Source: Savagea sp.
GTDB lineage: Bacteria; Bacillota; Bacilli; Bacillales_A; Planococcaceae
DNA: 10,482 bases
Direction: 5' to 3'
Assembly (NCBI GenBank): GCA_030146155.1
Contig: JASLCF010000154.1
Location: 1-10,482 of the forward strand
This document shows, in pieces, positions 1 through 7,389 of this stretch (positions within the stretch are counted from its first letter, which is position 1; every line of letters starts with the position of its first letter). A program made the position numbers and the translations under genes. The notes under the pieces are model-generated. The model searched no databases. It worked only from the letters and a program-made list of their open reading frames with translations, and had not been told where the DNA came from.

Positions 1-73
1 GATTCCGTAGCTCAGCTGGGAGAGCGCTACCTTGACAGGGTAGAGGTCGCTGGTTCGAGCCCAGTCGGAATCA
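1..73 (+). tRNA. tRNA-Val (anticodon GAC)
   Basis: A full cloverleaf can be drawn. The acceptor stem pairs 1-7 with 66-72 (7 bp, all Watson-Crick). The D stem pairs 10-13 with 22-25, the anticodon stem 27-31 with 39-43, and the T stem 49-53 with 61-65 (one G-U pair), with a standard TTCGAGC T loop. The 7-base anticodon loop at 32-38 is TTGACAG, which places GAC at 34-36 and gives valine (reads GUC/GUU). The discriminator base is A73. The 3' CCA is not encoded (TAC follows), so it must be added after transcription. The gene starts at the first base of the window, so its promoter and any upstream tRNA cluster are not visible. Confidence 0.96.
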
Positions 74-80
74 TACTTTA

Positions 81-124
81 AACTTGAATGTCATGTTTTT
101 CATGCGACTCAAGTTTTTTATTTT
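81..124 (+). terminator. Intrinsic terminator after tRNA-Val
   Basis: An imperfect hairpin has arms at 81-95 and 101-115. The outer AACTTGA/TCAAGTT and inner CATG/CATG pair around a short mismatch, with loop TTTTT. A T-rich run starts at 116. It lies directly behind the tRNA and upstream of the promoter at 134, so it separates the tRNA transcript from the exopolysaccharide operon. Confidence 0.85.
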
Positions 125-133
125 GTCTAAAAA

Positions 134-162
134 TCAACAGTTTATCTATTCATACATATAAT
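134..162 (+). promoter_or_regulatory. Sigma-A-like promoter of the exopolysaccharide operon
   Basis: A perfect -10 box TATAAT lies at 157-162, 17 bases after a 4/6 -35 box TCAACA at 134-139. It sits between the tRNA terminator and the first gene. Transcription would begin near 168-170 and leave a leader of about 57 bases before the ATG at 226. I saw no convincing operator or riboswitch in that leader. The weak -35 box would allow an activator, but none is evident. Confidence 0.6.
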
Positions 163-210
163 ATCAAGTGAAGGGTAATGAAGAATAGTTAGCGCGTATC
201 GGATTTTATC

Positions 211-217
211 AAGGAGG
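211..217 (+). promoter_or_regulatory. Ribosome binding site of the degenerate GGDEF gene
   Basis: AAGGAGG lies 8 bases before the ATG at 226. This is a near-perfect Shine-Dalgarno sequence and fixes the start of the first gene. Confidence 0.9.
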
Positions 218-225
218 ACAAACTA

Positions 226-1086
226 ATGATACATTGGAGCAAAAACAGACTATTATTAACCTCTCAGTTTTCTCTTTTCTTTCTTATGTCTTTATTCATT
301 TCACCTTTATTAAATGGTCAATCTAAAGGTCACATTGTCTTAGGAACAAGTATTATTGTGATTACGGTGTTGAGTTTATTTCTTGGGTTAATTCCGGGCT
401 TAATTATAAGCCTCTTCGCAATCTTTGGTAGTGGGTCACTCTTATTTTATCTTCATTTATCTTCTTCAACCAATCTATCTTGGGTAACAGAGGTAGATTC
501 ACTCACCTTTTTATTTGTGTCTTTTGCATTACTCATCTTGGTATCTGTTGCAGGCTCATTTCATAATCGTTTGAAAACAATAGAGAAACAGGCTATGAAA
601 CTCCATGAACAGGTACAACATTTGACCATGATTGATACGGATACAGGATTTGATAATTTTCAGCGTTTTCAAAAAGATATGCAAGTCGAATACTCTCGTG
701 CCCTAAGGTATAATGAAACACTTTCAATCCTATTAATCACTATTGATTACTATGAAATGTTCAGAAAATTATACGGCGAAAAAGAACTACAACATTTAAT
801 ACATAGCTTCTCAACAACTATTGATTCAATCATTCGACAGACTGACAAGAAGTATCGGATGTCTTCTAATTATTTTGCTCTTCTTCTCCCACACACACCG
901 GACGACGGAGCAATGATTGTGAAAAATAAATTATATGAACAATTAAAAGAACATCAACTACTGTCTGAAAAGATTGTAGATTTGACGTTAGTCTTATCCA
1001 TTTATTCAATTGACCAGGACAGTCCATTTACAGTTGAAGGAGTCCTACAAGTCATTGAAAGTGAGTTGAAACGCCATGAAGAATAA
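226..1086 (+). CDS. Membrane protein with degenerate GGDEF domain; probable c-di-GMP receptor
   Basis: The protein has 286 residues. The N-terminal half is hydrophobic, with about four membrane helices (roughly 10-28, 37-55, 56-78, 93-113). A short linker (115-133) leads to a cytoplasmic GGDEF-fold domain (about 134-286), recognisable from DTDTGFDNFQRF at its start and from FALLLP after the signature position. The catalytic GGDEF motif reads SSNYF (213-217), so diguanylate cyclase activity is very unlikely. The inhibitory-site motif RQTD (204-207) sits exactly five residues before the signature, as in active cyclases with a c-di-GMP-binding I-site. This combination is known in receptors such as PelD and Listeria PssE. 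As the first gene of a synthase operon that lacks PilZ, it probably binds c-di-GMP and activates the glycosyltransferase; that role is inferred. A strong ribosome binding site and the promoter at 134 support the start. Its 3' end overlaps the next gene by 11 bases. Confidence 0.85.
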   Translation: MIHWSKNRLLLTSQFSLFFLMSLFISPLLNGQSKGHIVLGTSIIVITVLSLFLGLIPGLIISLFAIFGSGSLLFYLHLSSSTNLSWVTEVDSLTFLFVSFALLILVSVAGSFHNRLKTIEKQAMKLHEQVQHLTMIDTDTGFDNFQRFQKDMQVEYSRALRYNETLSILLITIDYYEMFRKLYGEKELQHLIHSFSTTIDSIIRQTDKKYRMSSNYFALLLPHTPDDGAMIVKNKLYEQLKEHQLLSEKIVDLTLVLSIYSIDQDSPFTVEGVLQVIESELKRHEE

Positions 1087-2527
1087 ATTTGTAATGAGCA
1101 TGTTTATATGTATACTCTTCTCAATAATAAATATAGAACATACATTTGCGAATGAAAAAGAAATTTTATTTGTACATGATGGAAAAAATGAAATTGACGT
1201 ATCACAAATTCAAGCCAGTTTAGATGCTATGAATATGAAAGTAACAACCTTAGAAATGACAGAAGTCAATTCTTTACATATTCAACAAGCAAACTATATT
1301 ATCACTTTAAGTAAAGAAAGAATGAATTGGTCCGAAGACCTTCAACCAGCTGTTCGACAATATAAAGGGAAGTGGTTTTTCATCGGGCTACCTCCCCTTA
1401 CTTTTTCTTCAATCGACCAAATTACAATAGGAGAACAAGTCATGGTTCGACAGATTGATGAGTATCACTTAAATACTCCTTTTCCTATCTATCCTTTGAT
1501 TGATATTCAACCCGAAAATATCTTGATTGAAGCCAAAGAATTTCATACCACATTGCCTTTTATTGCTGAGTCTAATGGGAATTATTGGGTACCTGTAGCT
1601 GAATTAAATAAAACCGTTCAAATCTATTTATCAATGATTCTTTCAAAACTTGTAGATTTACCTAAACAAAGCTCAAGCTTTATTTTATTAGGTCCTATCA
1701 CACCATTTACTTCATTAGAACAATTAATTGAAATGGAGAGAACACTGAAAGCTTATGACACGCCTCTCTTGTATCTAGTTCGTCCTTATGAACAGCAACA
1801 AGGCAAAGGGCGATACGAGGGATTGAATCAAAATAAAAAATTGATCGAACATTTACAAAAACAACAGCAAAGAGGAGCGAGAATTGTTGTTGAGCAACAG
1901 CAAGAAGAAAGTTTAAATGAATCTGCTTTCCGACTCTTGATTCACGAAAAGTTATATCCCTATGGGTTAACCATTTCTGATACGTTAGCGACAAAAAACA
2001 AAGGATTCTCTACTGTTTTTCAAACGAGTTATACAAACGAATCCATTCTCTTCCTTTCAACTAAAGGACCACAAACTATTTATCCAATGACTATGGAAGC
2101 CGATTGGGAAGATTCACTTCTCCTTACAGATAAACAACTCATTGAACGAATTGCACAAATTAATGGCGGAATCGTCTCAATCATTATTCCACCCTTTGCT
2201 CCTCAACAACGTGTAGAAAATTTACTGATTTGGTTTGAACAAACTTCTCAATTAAATTGGTTAAAGTGGAATCAAATTGAAAGTGAAGTGGATATTTCAG
2301 ATGCGGACATTCAGTTTAGAGAAGACGGTACAATTACTCATCAAATAAAACATCCTATACAATTCCGAATGAAGTTACTTCTCGATCGTGGGATGAATGA
2401 AGTCGCTCTGTGGATTCTTACACTAGTAGTTGGTTTAACTGTTTTTTTATTCAGTATTTATATTATTTCTATGAGAGTACGAGCAAAAAAAGCGATATTC
2501 AATGAAAGGAGTCCGTTTAATGGCTAA
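1076..2527 (+). CDS. Exported, membrane-anchored DUF2334-like (degenerate polysaccharide deacetylase-like) protein
   Basis: The protein has 483 residues. It has a signal peptide (1-25, likely cut after TFA) and one C-terminal membrane helix (about 443-466) followed by a basic tail, so most of it lies outside the cell. Residues 28-200 look like an alpha/beta domain. Residues 200-390 resemble the DUF2334 branch of polysaccharide deacetylases (FILLGPITPFTSLEQL at 202-217, then LLYLVRPY at 231-238). In the active family the first stretch normally carries a metal-binding Asp and a later one an HGxxH-type motif. Here the positions read GP (206-207) and VVEQQQEE (271-278), so catalysis is doubtful. 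The protein may bind glycan or serve as a scaffold. The family call is from memory of motifs and could be wrong in detail. It overlaps both neighbours (11 and 8 bases), and its own ribosome binding site is weak, which suggests translational coupling. Confidence 0.7.
   Translation: MKNKFVMSMFICILFSIINIEHTFANEKEILFVHDGKNEIDVSQIQASLDAMNMKVTTLEMTEVNSLHIQQANYIITLSKERMNWSEDLQPAVRQYKGKWFFIGLPPLTFSSIDQITIGEQVMVRQIDEYHLNTPFPIYPLIDIQPENILIEAKEFHTTLPFIAESNGNYWVPVAELNKTVQIYLSMILSKLVDLPKQSSSFILLGPITPFTSLEQLIEMERTLKAYDTPLLYLVRPYEQQQGKGRYEGLNQNKKLIEHLQKQQQRGARIVVEQQQEESLNESAFRLLIHEKLYPYGLTISDTLATKNKGFSTVFQTSYTNESILFLSTKGPQTIYPMTMEADWEDSLLLTDKQLIERIAQINGGIVSIIIPPFAPQQRVENLLIWFEQTSQLNWLKWNQIESEVDISDADIQFREDGTITHQIKHPIQFRMKLLLDRGMNEVALWILTLVVGLTVFLFSIYIISMRVRAKKAIFNERSPFNG
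2508..2511 (+). promoter_or_regulatory. Ribosome binding site fixing the glycosyltransferase start
   Basis: GGAG (within AAAGGAG) lies 8 bases before the ATG at 2520. The in-frame ATG at 2502 lies upstream of this site and has no ribosome binding site of its own, so 2520 is preferred. Confidence 0.8.
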
Positions 2528-3785
2528 CAGCTTATTCTATCTTTCACTTATCTTAATTTGGATAATGTTGCTGTATCATATGTTTTTGATGCAAGGGGGT
2601 TACCTTCATCATTTAAGTTATCGAAAAGTCATTCCCAACTGGTCTAAAAATATGACAGGTGAATTGCCTACTGTTAATGTACTCATTCCAGCCCATAATG
2701 AAGCTGTAGTCATTCGAGATACATTAGATGCAATGAGTCGTTTAAATTATCCTAAAGATAAATTAGAAGTGATTGTCATTAATGATAATAGTAGTGATGA
2801 AACTGGTACAATTGCAGCTTCTTTTCAAAAGAAATATCCCTTTATTAGAGTAATCGAAACCAAGCCTCCCAATAAAGGTGTTGGAAAGTCTTCCGCTCTA
2901 AATGAAGCGTTGAAATATTGCGATGGAGAGGTAATCGTTGTCTATGATGCAGATAACACGCCTGAACCAGATGCAGTTCGCTATTTAGTAATGGGATTAA
3001 TTAACGACCCGGGTGCTGCTGCTGTGGTTGGAAAATTTCGAGTGATTAATGCCAAACAAACATGGTTAACAAGATTTATTAATATTGAAACCATTACTTT
3101 TCAATGGATGGCTCAAGCTGGAAGATATAAATGGTTTAATATTGCTACAATTCCAGGAACGAATTTTGCGATTCGACGTTCAATCATTGATGAGTTAGGT
3201 GGTTGGGATGTTAAAGCATTAGCTGAGGATACAGAATTGACTATTCGCGTATACAACAAGGGATATCATATCCGCTTCTTCCCAGCAGCTATTACGTGGG
3301 AACAAGAGCCAGAAACACTATCTGTTTGGTGGAAACAGAGAACTCGATGGGCAAGAGGCAATCAATATGTCGTTCTCAAATATTTAAAAGATTTTAGACA
3401 ACTCAAAAGGAAATCTATTATTTTTGATTTATTCTATTTTTTCTTTACTTATTTCCTCTTTTTCTTCGGTGTCGTTGTTTCAAATGCATTATTTATTACT
3501 AATATATGGTTTGATATTGATTTAACTGTAGGAAATGTGGCTTTAGTTCTTTGGATTCTAGCCTTCTTACTCTTTTTAGCAGAAGTAATGATTGCCCTAA
3601 GTATCGAAAAAACAGAAATGAACAGCAAAAACTTTCTCTATGTTATCCTCATGTATTTTACATACTCTCAGATGTGGATTATTCTCGTAGTTTATTCACT
3701 TTTTTTAGAAATAAAACGCGTTGTATTTAAACAGGAAGTGAAATGGTATAAGACAGAACGTTTCGACACAAAAAATAGAAAATAG
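2520..3785 (+). CDS. BcsA-like processive family 2 glycosyltransferase (exopolysaccharide synthase)
   Basis: The protein has 421 residues from ATG 2520. It has one N-terminal helix (about 4-24), a cytoplasmic GT-A domain (50-285) and several C-terminal helices (about 302-326, 340-361, 373-397). All hallmarks of a processive beta-glycosyltransferase are visible: VINDNSSD with D89, DAD (143-145) for UDP and metal, AED with catalytic-base D237, and QRTRW (273-277) as the QxxRW acceptor motif. It should polymerise a UDP-sugar and thread the chain through its own membrane channel. The product could be cellulose-like, poly-GlcNAc-like or a ManNAc polymer like Listeria Pss; the sequence does not decide. 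Unlike proteobacterial BcsA it stops soon after the last helix and has no PilZ domain, so c-di-GMP control must come from elsewhere, probably the first gene of the operon. It overlaps the upstream gene by 8 bases, and the next gene's ATG is 9 bases beyond its stop. Confidence 0.9.
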   Translation: MANSLFYLSLILIWIMLLYHMFLMQGGYLHHLSYRKVIPNWSKNMTGELPTVNVLIPAHNEAVVIRDTLDAMSRLNYPKDKLEVIVINDNSSDETGTIAASFQKKYPFIRVIETKPPNKGVGKSSALNEALKYCDGEVIVVYDADNTPEPDAVRYLVMGLINDPGAAAVVGKFRVINAKQTWLTRFINIETITFQWMAQAGRYKWFNIATIPGTNFAIRRSIIDELGGWDVKALAEDTELTIRVYNKGYHIRFFPAAITWEQEPETLSVWWKQRTRWARGNQYVVLKYLKDFRQLKRKSIIFDLFYFFFTYFLFFFGVVVSNALFITNIWFDIDLTVGNVALVLWILAFLLFLAEVMIALSIEKTEMNSKNFLYVILMYFTYSQMWIILVVYSLFLEIKRVVFKQEVKWYKTERFDTKNRK

Positions 3786-3790
3786 GTGAT
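3784..3790 (+). promoter_or_regulatory. Ribosome binding site fixing the BcsB-like start
   Basis: AGGTGAT begins within the stop codon of the glycosyltransferase gene and lies 4 bases before the ATG at 3795. An in-frame GTG at 3786 falls inside this site and is therefore not the likely start. Confidence 0.7.
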
Positions 3791-3794
3791 AAGA

Positions 3795-5783
3795 ATGAAA
3801 AAATGGATCCAACTGTTTACACTCGTGATGTTTACATTTATTTTTTCTACGGTGACTGTACATGCTAAAAGCGATTTTTCTATTCGATTGATTGATCAAC
3901 CTTTAGTATTCTATGGTCCAAGTAATCAACAATCAATGACTTACTCAGTAGATGGGACTGCTACAACTGGAGAACTACAGTTGTATTTCTCTCATTCTCC
4001 TATCTTAATCTCCCCCTCTTCTTTAACAGTGAAGATAGATGGAGAAATGGTGGACTCTATTCAGTTAAACAATAGTAAAGAAGTCAATTTATGGACTATC
4101 CCCCTGAACAAAAAACAGACTACACTTGGAAAGCATGAAATCTCTTTAGCATTCGACGGTACGATTAAAGAAGGTGTCTGTGTGGAACAAGGAACAAATG
4201 GGAATTGGATGACGATTCATCCACAATCACATGTTGAAATAAAAGACTTCGAGAAAACTTCTTCCCTTTCTTTGAATACCTTTCGAAAAGATTTCACAGG
4301 GACAAAAGAACACCCTACTCAAATTGTGATACCTGATCAAGCTTCAGCAGAGACCTATTCATCCGCACTACAGGTGGCAGCCCTTTTATCTTCAGATTCA
4401 GAAAATATTTCTACTACTTCAGTCATCTATGAAAAGGATTGGAAGCCGACGAAACAATCTACAGTGATTGTAGGAGTGCCCGATGATTTTAAAAATGATT
4501 CTTTTAAACAGTCTCTCGACACTATTCAATGGGACAATCATGAACAATCCCTCTTTTTAAGTCGACAAAATATAAAAGAGCAAGATGTTACGTTAATACT
4601 CGCTAAAAACGAGGCTCAACTTGAACAACTACTACCTATTATTTTATATGAACCTTGGGCAAGACAATTAGCAGGAGATGAAATGTGGATTGACCAATTA
4701 CCTCAATTATTAGACGAACAGTCTGTCTTTACTTTAAAAGAACTTGCGATTCCGCAATTAAATATTTCTTCGTCCCAACCTGCTAGCTCTAATTATTTTC
4801 AGAAATTGCCCTATGCATTAAATGAAAAGGATCAGGTTGTATTTCATCTATCTTTCCAAAAATCTTCTCTACTCGATGTCATTCATAAAGAGAAAAATAA
4901 AAAAGAGCAAGAATTGGTTCTTCACATTAACGACAAGATGTATCCGATTGATTTAACAAAAATCGAACAGTCAGAAGAATACTATCAAACCACTGTTGAA
5001 GTTTCCGCTTCTGATTTATCGAGCCATAGGTATTTCTCTTTTTCTATTACTGCAAATGGATTCAACGAAAGAGAAACTTGTTTACGTACAGATAAAGATT
5101 TGTGGGTAACAATTGATGAAGAGCGCTCTACAATTGAGTATCCACAACCCTTACAACATGTTCAAGCTACAACTTTTAAACAGTTACCTTTTCCATTTAC
5201 CAATGAACCCACTACACTTGTCTTTAACCCTAAACGAGTAACTGACGAAGTACTTATCACGACAATACAACAGTTTTTATTCAATGATTCTGGTCATTCC
5301 TTAAAAATCAGAACGCCGGATCAATTAATAGATGCTGATAAACAACAACATTTAATTGTGTTACAACCAGATAAAGAGTGGATAGAAAAACTAGCAAGCG
5401 AAATTGAATTCACTAATCAAGTGCCTCAATTGCATGCTATGGGCTTCGTCCAAGAAGCTGCTCGTACTCTTGCTTGGCTGACTGAAAACCCTTGGAATTC
5501 ATCAACTTCAGCCTTGATTGTCCAAACCGTTCAACCCAATCAAATATTAGAAGACAAGCTATTTATTGGAAGAGTTATTAACGAGCTTACTGATGCGAAT
5601 ATTGCAGTACAAACGTCTAGTCAAACTATTGAATCTAACGCTTTAGCCAAAGCTGTTGCAGAGGATAAAGAAATACAAGAATCCTGGATTATTGCGGGAA
5701 TCATTTTTGGCTTAATCCTTATACTAGCCGTTATCTTACTCTTTAGAGCAATACGCAAAAAGAAAAAAGACGTGAATGACTAA
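3795..5783 (+). CDS. BcsB-like exported membrane-anchored partner of the polysaccharide synthase
   Basis: The protein has 662 residues from ATG 3795. It has a signal peptide (1-24, VHA then KSDF), a long extracytoplasmic part and one C-terminal helix (about 631-651) ending in RAIRKKKKDVND. The BcsB pattern appears twice: a beta-rich stretch with SSLTVKIDG (75-83) and IPL (102-104), then a Cys with a Trp nine residues later. The two copies are C129/W138 with SHVEI behind, and C429/W437 with STIEY behind. This matches the duplicated carbohydrate-binding plus flavodoxin-like modules of BcsB. In the cellulose system BcsB holds the synthase at the membrane and guides the emerging chain. In a Gram-positive cell there is no periplasm or outer membrane, so it probably escorts the chain into the cell wall. 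The pairing with a BcsA-like gene directly upstream supports the call. It is the last gene before the terminator at 5805. Confidence 0.85.
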   Translation: MKKWIQLFTLVMFTFIFSTVTVHAKSDFSIRLIDQPLVFYGPSNQQSMTYSVDGTATTGELQLYFSHSPILISPSSLTVKIDGEMVDSIQLNNSKEVNLWTIPLNKKQTTLGKHEISLAFDGTIKEGVCVEQGTNGNWMTIHPQSHVEIKDFEKTSSLSLNTFRKDFTGTKEHPTQIVIPDQASAETYSSALQVAALLSSDSENISTTSVIYEKDWKPTKQSTVIVGVPDDFKNDSFKQSLDTIQWDNHEQSLFLSRQNIKEQDVTLILAKNEAQLEQLLPIILYEPWARQLAGDEMWIDQLPQLLDEQSVFTLKELAIPQLNISSSQPASSNYFQKLPYALNEKDQVVFHLSFQKSSLLDVIHKEKNKKEQELVLHINDKMYPIDLTKIEQSEEYYQTTVEVSASDLSSHRYFSFSITANGFNERETCLRTDKDLWVTIDEERSTIEYPQPLQHVQATTFKQLPFPFTNEPTTLVFNPKRVTDEVLITTIQQFLFNDSGHSLKIRTPDQLIDADKQQHLIVLQPDKEWIEKLASEIEFTNQVPQLHAMGFVQEAARTLAWLTENPWNSSTSALIVQTVQPNQILEDKLFIGRVINELTDANIAVQTSSQTIESNALAKAVAEDKEIQESWIIAGIIFGLILILAVILLFRAIRKKKKDVND

Positions 5784-5804
5784 TCAATTTTTATAAACTT
5801 AGAC

Positions 5805-5847
5805 AAAAAGAAGCGAATTCACTCATTAAATGAATTCGCTTCTTTTT
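5805..5847. terminator. Bidirectional terminator shared by the two convergent operons
   Basis: A perfect 17-bp inverted repeat (5805-5821 and 5831-5847) encloses a 9-base loop. It has an A-run on the left and a T-run on the right, so it can stop transcription from both sides. It lies 22 bases after the BcsB-like stop codon. It also covers the stop codon and about the last nine codons of the sortase gene read from the other strand. Confidence 0.93.
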
Positions 5848-6601
5848 TGATTAATTTTCCATGAACTACCATTCTTTTCTCTGTACTGCTCACTGTATTA
5901 TTACAAGTGGACAAGGTAAGTAAATAATCCGCTGTCGTAAAATCAACTTCTGGATGAATAACTGAGCGTTTTTTTATTTCTTTAATAAAATCAGCGTAGG
6001 CTTGATTCGAAGTAAATTCATTTTCTAAATAATAAAATTCAGTAGTCGTCTCATAGGCAGCAAATATTTCAAATTCTAAGTCTTCATAAAGGGTTTCTAA
6101 TTGAATGATCGCATGTTTTTTTGCAAAGTCTTCCTCTAAAAAAGATTTTAATTCTCCAAACATATCCCCATTTTTTAAAGCATGGCCATATATAATCGTA
6201 TTTTGATCAAGGTCTGAGGCATTATTTCTATAATCCATAAAGAGCGTCCCTGCACGGTTATAGTTTCCATAGAAATCGTGAACTAAATAGTCTGCATTAT
6301 TAATAGACTGAACTACAGGATGATCAACTGGAGTACCTGCGATAGATAGCCAAGATACGATATCCTCATTTGTTTGAAGAAGTTCTTTAAACTTATCTCG
6401 AATAGGTAGGACTTCAGGCTTTTTTTTCTGTTCAACAAAAGCTTTTTTTTCAGCAGCTATCCCTTTTTCAAACAGCTCTTTCGCATCTTGTCGCACTTGT
6501 TCAGCTTGGCCGTAACTTGCGTAATATTTAAAGAGGTAAATCCCTGATCCAATGAGGATAATAATTAAAATGGCGGTAGATAAAGATGTTTTTTTATTCA
6601 T
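5819..6601 (-). CDS. srtB: Class B sortase (anchors NPQT-type surface protein)
   Basis: The protein has 260 residues. An N-terminal membrane helix (about 8-25) and a charged stalk lead to the sortase domain (about 70-252). Class B features are clear: DIVSWLSIAGTPVDHPVVQ (80-98), GTLFMDYRN (118-126), the catalytic His in YGH (H140), the catalytic Cys in LSTC (C233) and the assisting Arg in EKRMVV (R243). It cleaves between Thr and the next residue of NPxTx-type motifs and joins the protein to peptidoglycan. The obvious substrate is the NEAT protein at the other end of the locus, which carries NPQTD. The start codon overlaps the stop of the ATPase gene as ATGA, with no clear ribosome binding site, so translation is probably coupled. 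The final codons lie in the terminator hairpin. Confidence 0.95.
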   Translation of the reverse strand: MNKKTSLSTAILIIILIGSGIYLFKYYASYGQAEQVRQDAKELFEKGIAAEKKAFVEQKKKPEVLPIRDKFKELLQTNEDIVSWLSIAGTPVDHPVVQSINNADYLVHDFYGNYNRAGTLFMDYRNNASDLDQNTIIYGHALKNGDMFGELKSFLEEDFAKKHAIIQLETLYEDLEFEIFAAYETTTEFYYLENEFTSNQAYADFIKEIKKRSVIHPEVDFTTADYLLTLSTCNNTVSSTEKRMVVHGKLIKKEANSFNE

Positions 6602-7389
6602 AAGAAAGACTTCGGAGGAAATGGGACAATATAGTGGCCTAATTCTTCATCTTTTTTAAAAATTGCATCAACTTGATAAACTTCTTTCACCGATGTAGGA
6701 GTAATCACTTCCTCCGGTACTCCTTTCTTAACAATTTCTCCATTCTTCATCATGATAATTTCATCACTAAATTGAAGGGCTTGGTTTAAATCATGCAATA
6801 CCATTACAATTGTGATGCCGTGCTCGTGATTTAATCGTTCAATTAGCTGTAAAAGTTCAAACTGATAATACATATCTAAGTATGTAGTAGGTTCGTCTAA
6901 ACAGATCATCTCTGTTTGTTGGGCTAGAGACATTGCAATCCAAACTCGTTGTCTTTCTCCACCAGATAAGGCAGTAAGTGACTCTTCTTTTCGATGTTGT
7001 AAATTCGTTTCTTTCAAAGCCCATTCTACTGCTTCATCGTCTTCTTTGGTTTGTTTAGATAAAAAATTATGATAAGGCAATCTGCCAAAGCGAACTAATT
7101 TTTCTACTGTCAAATCTTCTGGAATTTCATTTTGTTGAAACACAACAGCTAGCTTTTTAGCAAAAGCTTTCGGATGAAACTCTAGGATATCTTTTTCTTC
7201 AATTAAAATTTGACCTGTCACAGGTTTTCTTAAACGAGCAATTGCAGCGAGTAATGTAGATTTGCCACAACCATTTGGCCCTAAAATCGTTGTAATTTTA
7301 TGGGGTGTAATTGTTGTTGTCACATGATGAACAATATTTTTCTTTCCATCATAGGTAATCGAGACATCTTTAATTTCCATTGAACTCAC
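6598..7389 (-). CDS. ABC transporter ATP-binding protein of heme/iron-complex uptake (FecE/FhuC type)
   Basis: The protein has 263 residues. Walker A is GPNGCGKST (37-45), the Q-loop is FQQN (84-87), the signature is LSGGERQR (141-148), Walker B is MICLDEP (161-167) with D165 and E166, and the switch His is H199 in VLHD. The length and the region after Walker B (YLDMYYQFELLQLI) are typical of ATPases for siderophore, heme and cobalamin importers. It should dimerise under the adjacent FecCD-type permease and power heme import. The GTG start gives a 4-base GTGA overlap with the permease stop, with GAGG five bases upstream. An in-frame ATG at 7380 would give a protein three residues shorter and is the main alternative. 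The gene ends in an ATGA overlap with srtB. Confidence 0.92.
   Translation of the reverse strand: MSSMEIKDVSITYDGKKNIVHHVTTTITPHKITTILGPNGCGKSTLLAAIARLRKPVTGQILIEEKDILEFHPKAFAKKLAVVFQQNEIPEDLTVEKLVRFGRLPYHNFLSKQTKEDDEAVEWALKETNLQHRKEESLTALSGGERQRVWIAMSLAQQTEMICLDEPTTYLDMYYQFELLQLIERLNHEHGITIVMVLHDLNQALQFSDEIIMMKNGEIVKKGVPEEVITPTSVKEVYQVDAIFKKDEELGHYIVPFPPKSFL

Noticed and set aside
1..225. tRNA-Val as an integration site (attL) of a mobile element
   Set aside because: No integrase gene, no repeat of the tRNA 3' end elsewhere in the window that I could see, and no shift in gene style downstream.
226..1086. Annotation as an active diguanylate cyclase
   Set aside because: The signature reads SSNYF, without the glycines and acidic residues needed for GTP and metal binding.
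1707..1994. Minus-strand open frame inside the DUF2334-like gene
   Set aside because: It lies wholly within a well-supported gene, lacks a ribosome binding site and has no recognisable domain.
2520..5783. Naming the genes bcsA and bcsB (cellulose synthase)
   Set aside because: The motifs show a processive beta-glycosyltransferase and a BcsB-like partner, but the sugar cannot be read from the sequence, and related Bacilli systems make other polymers.
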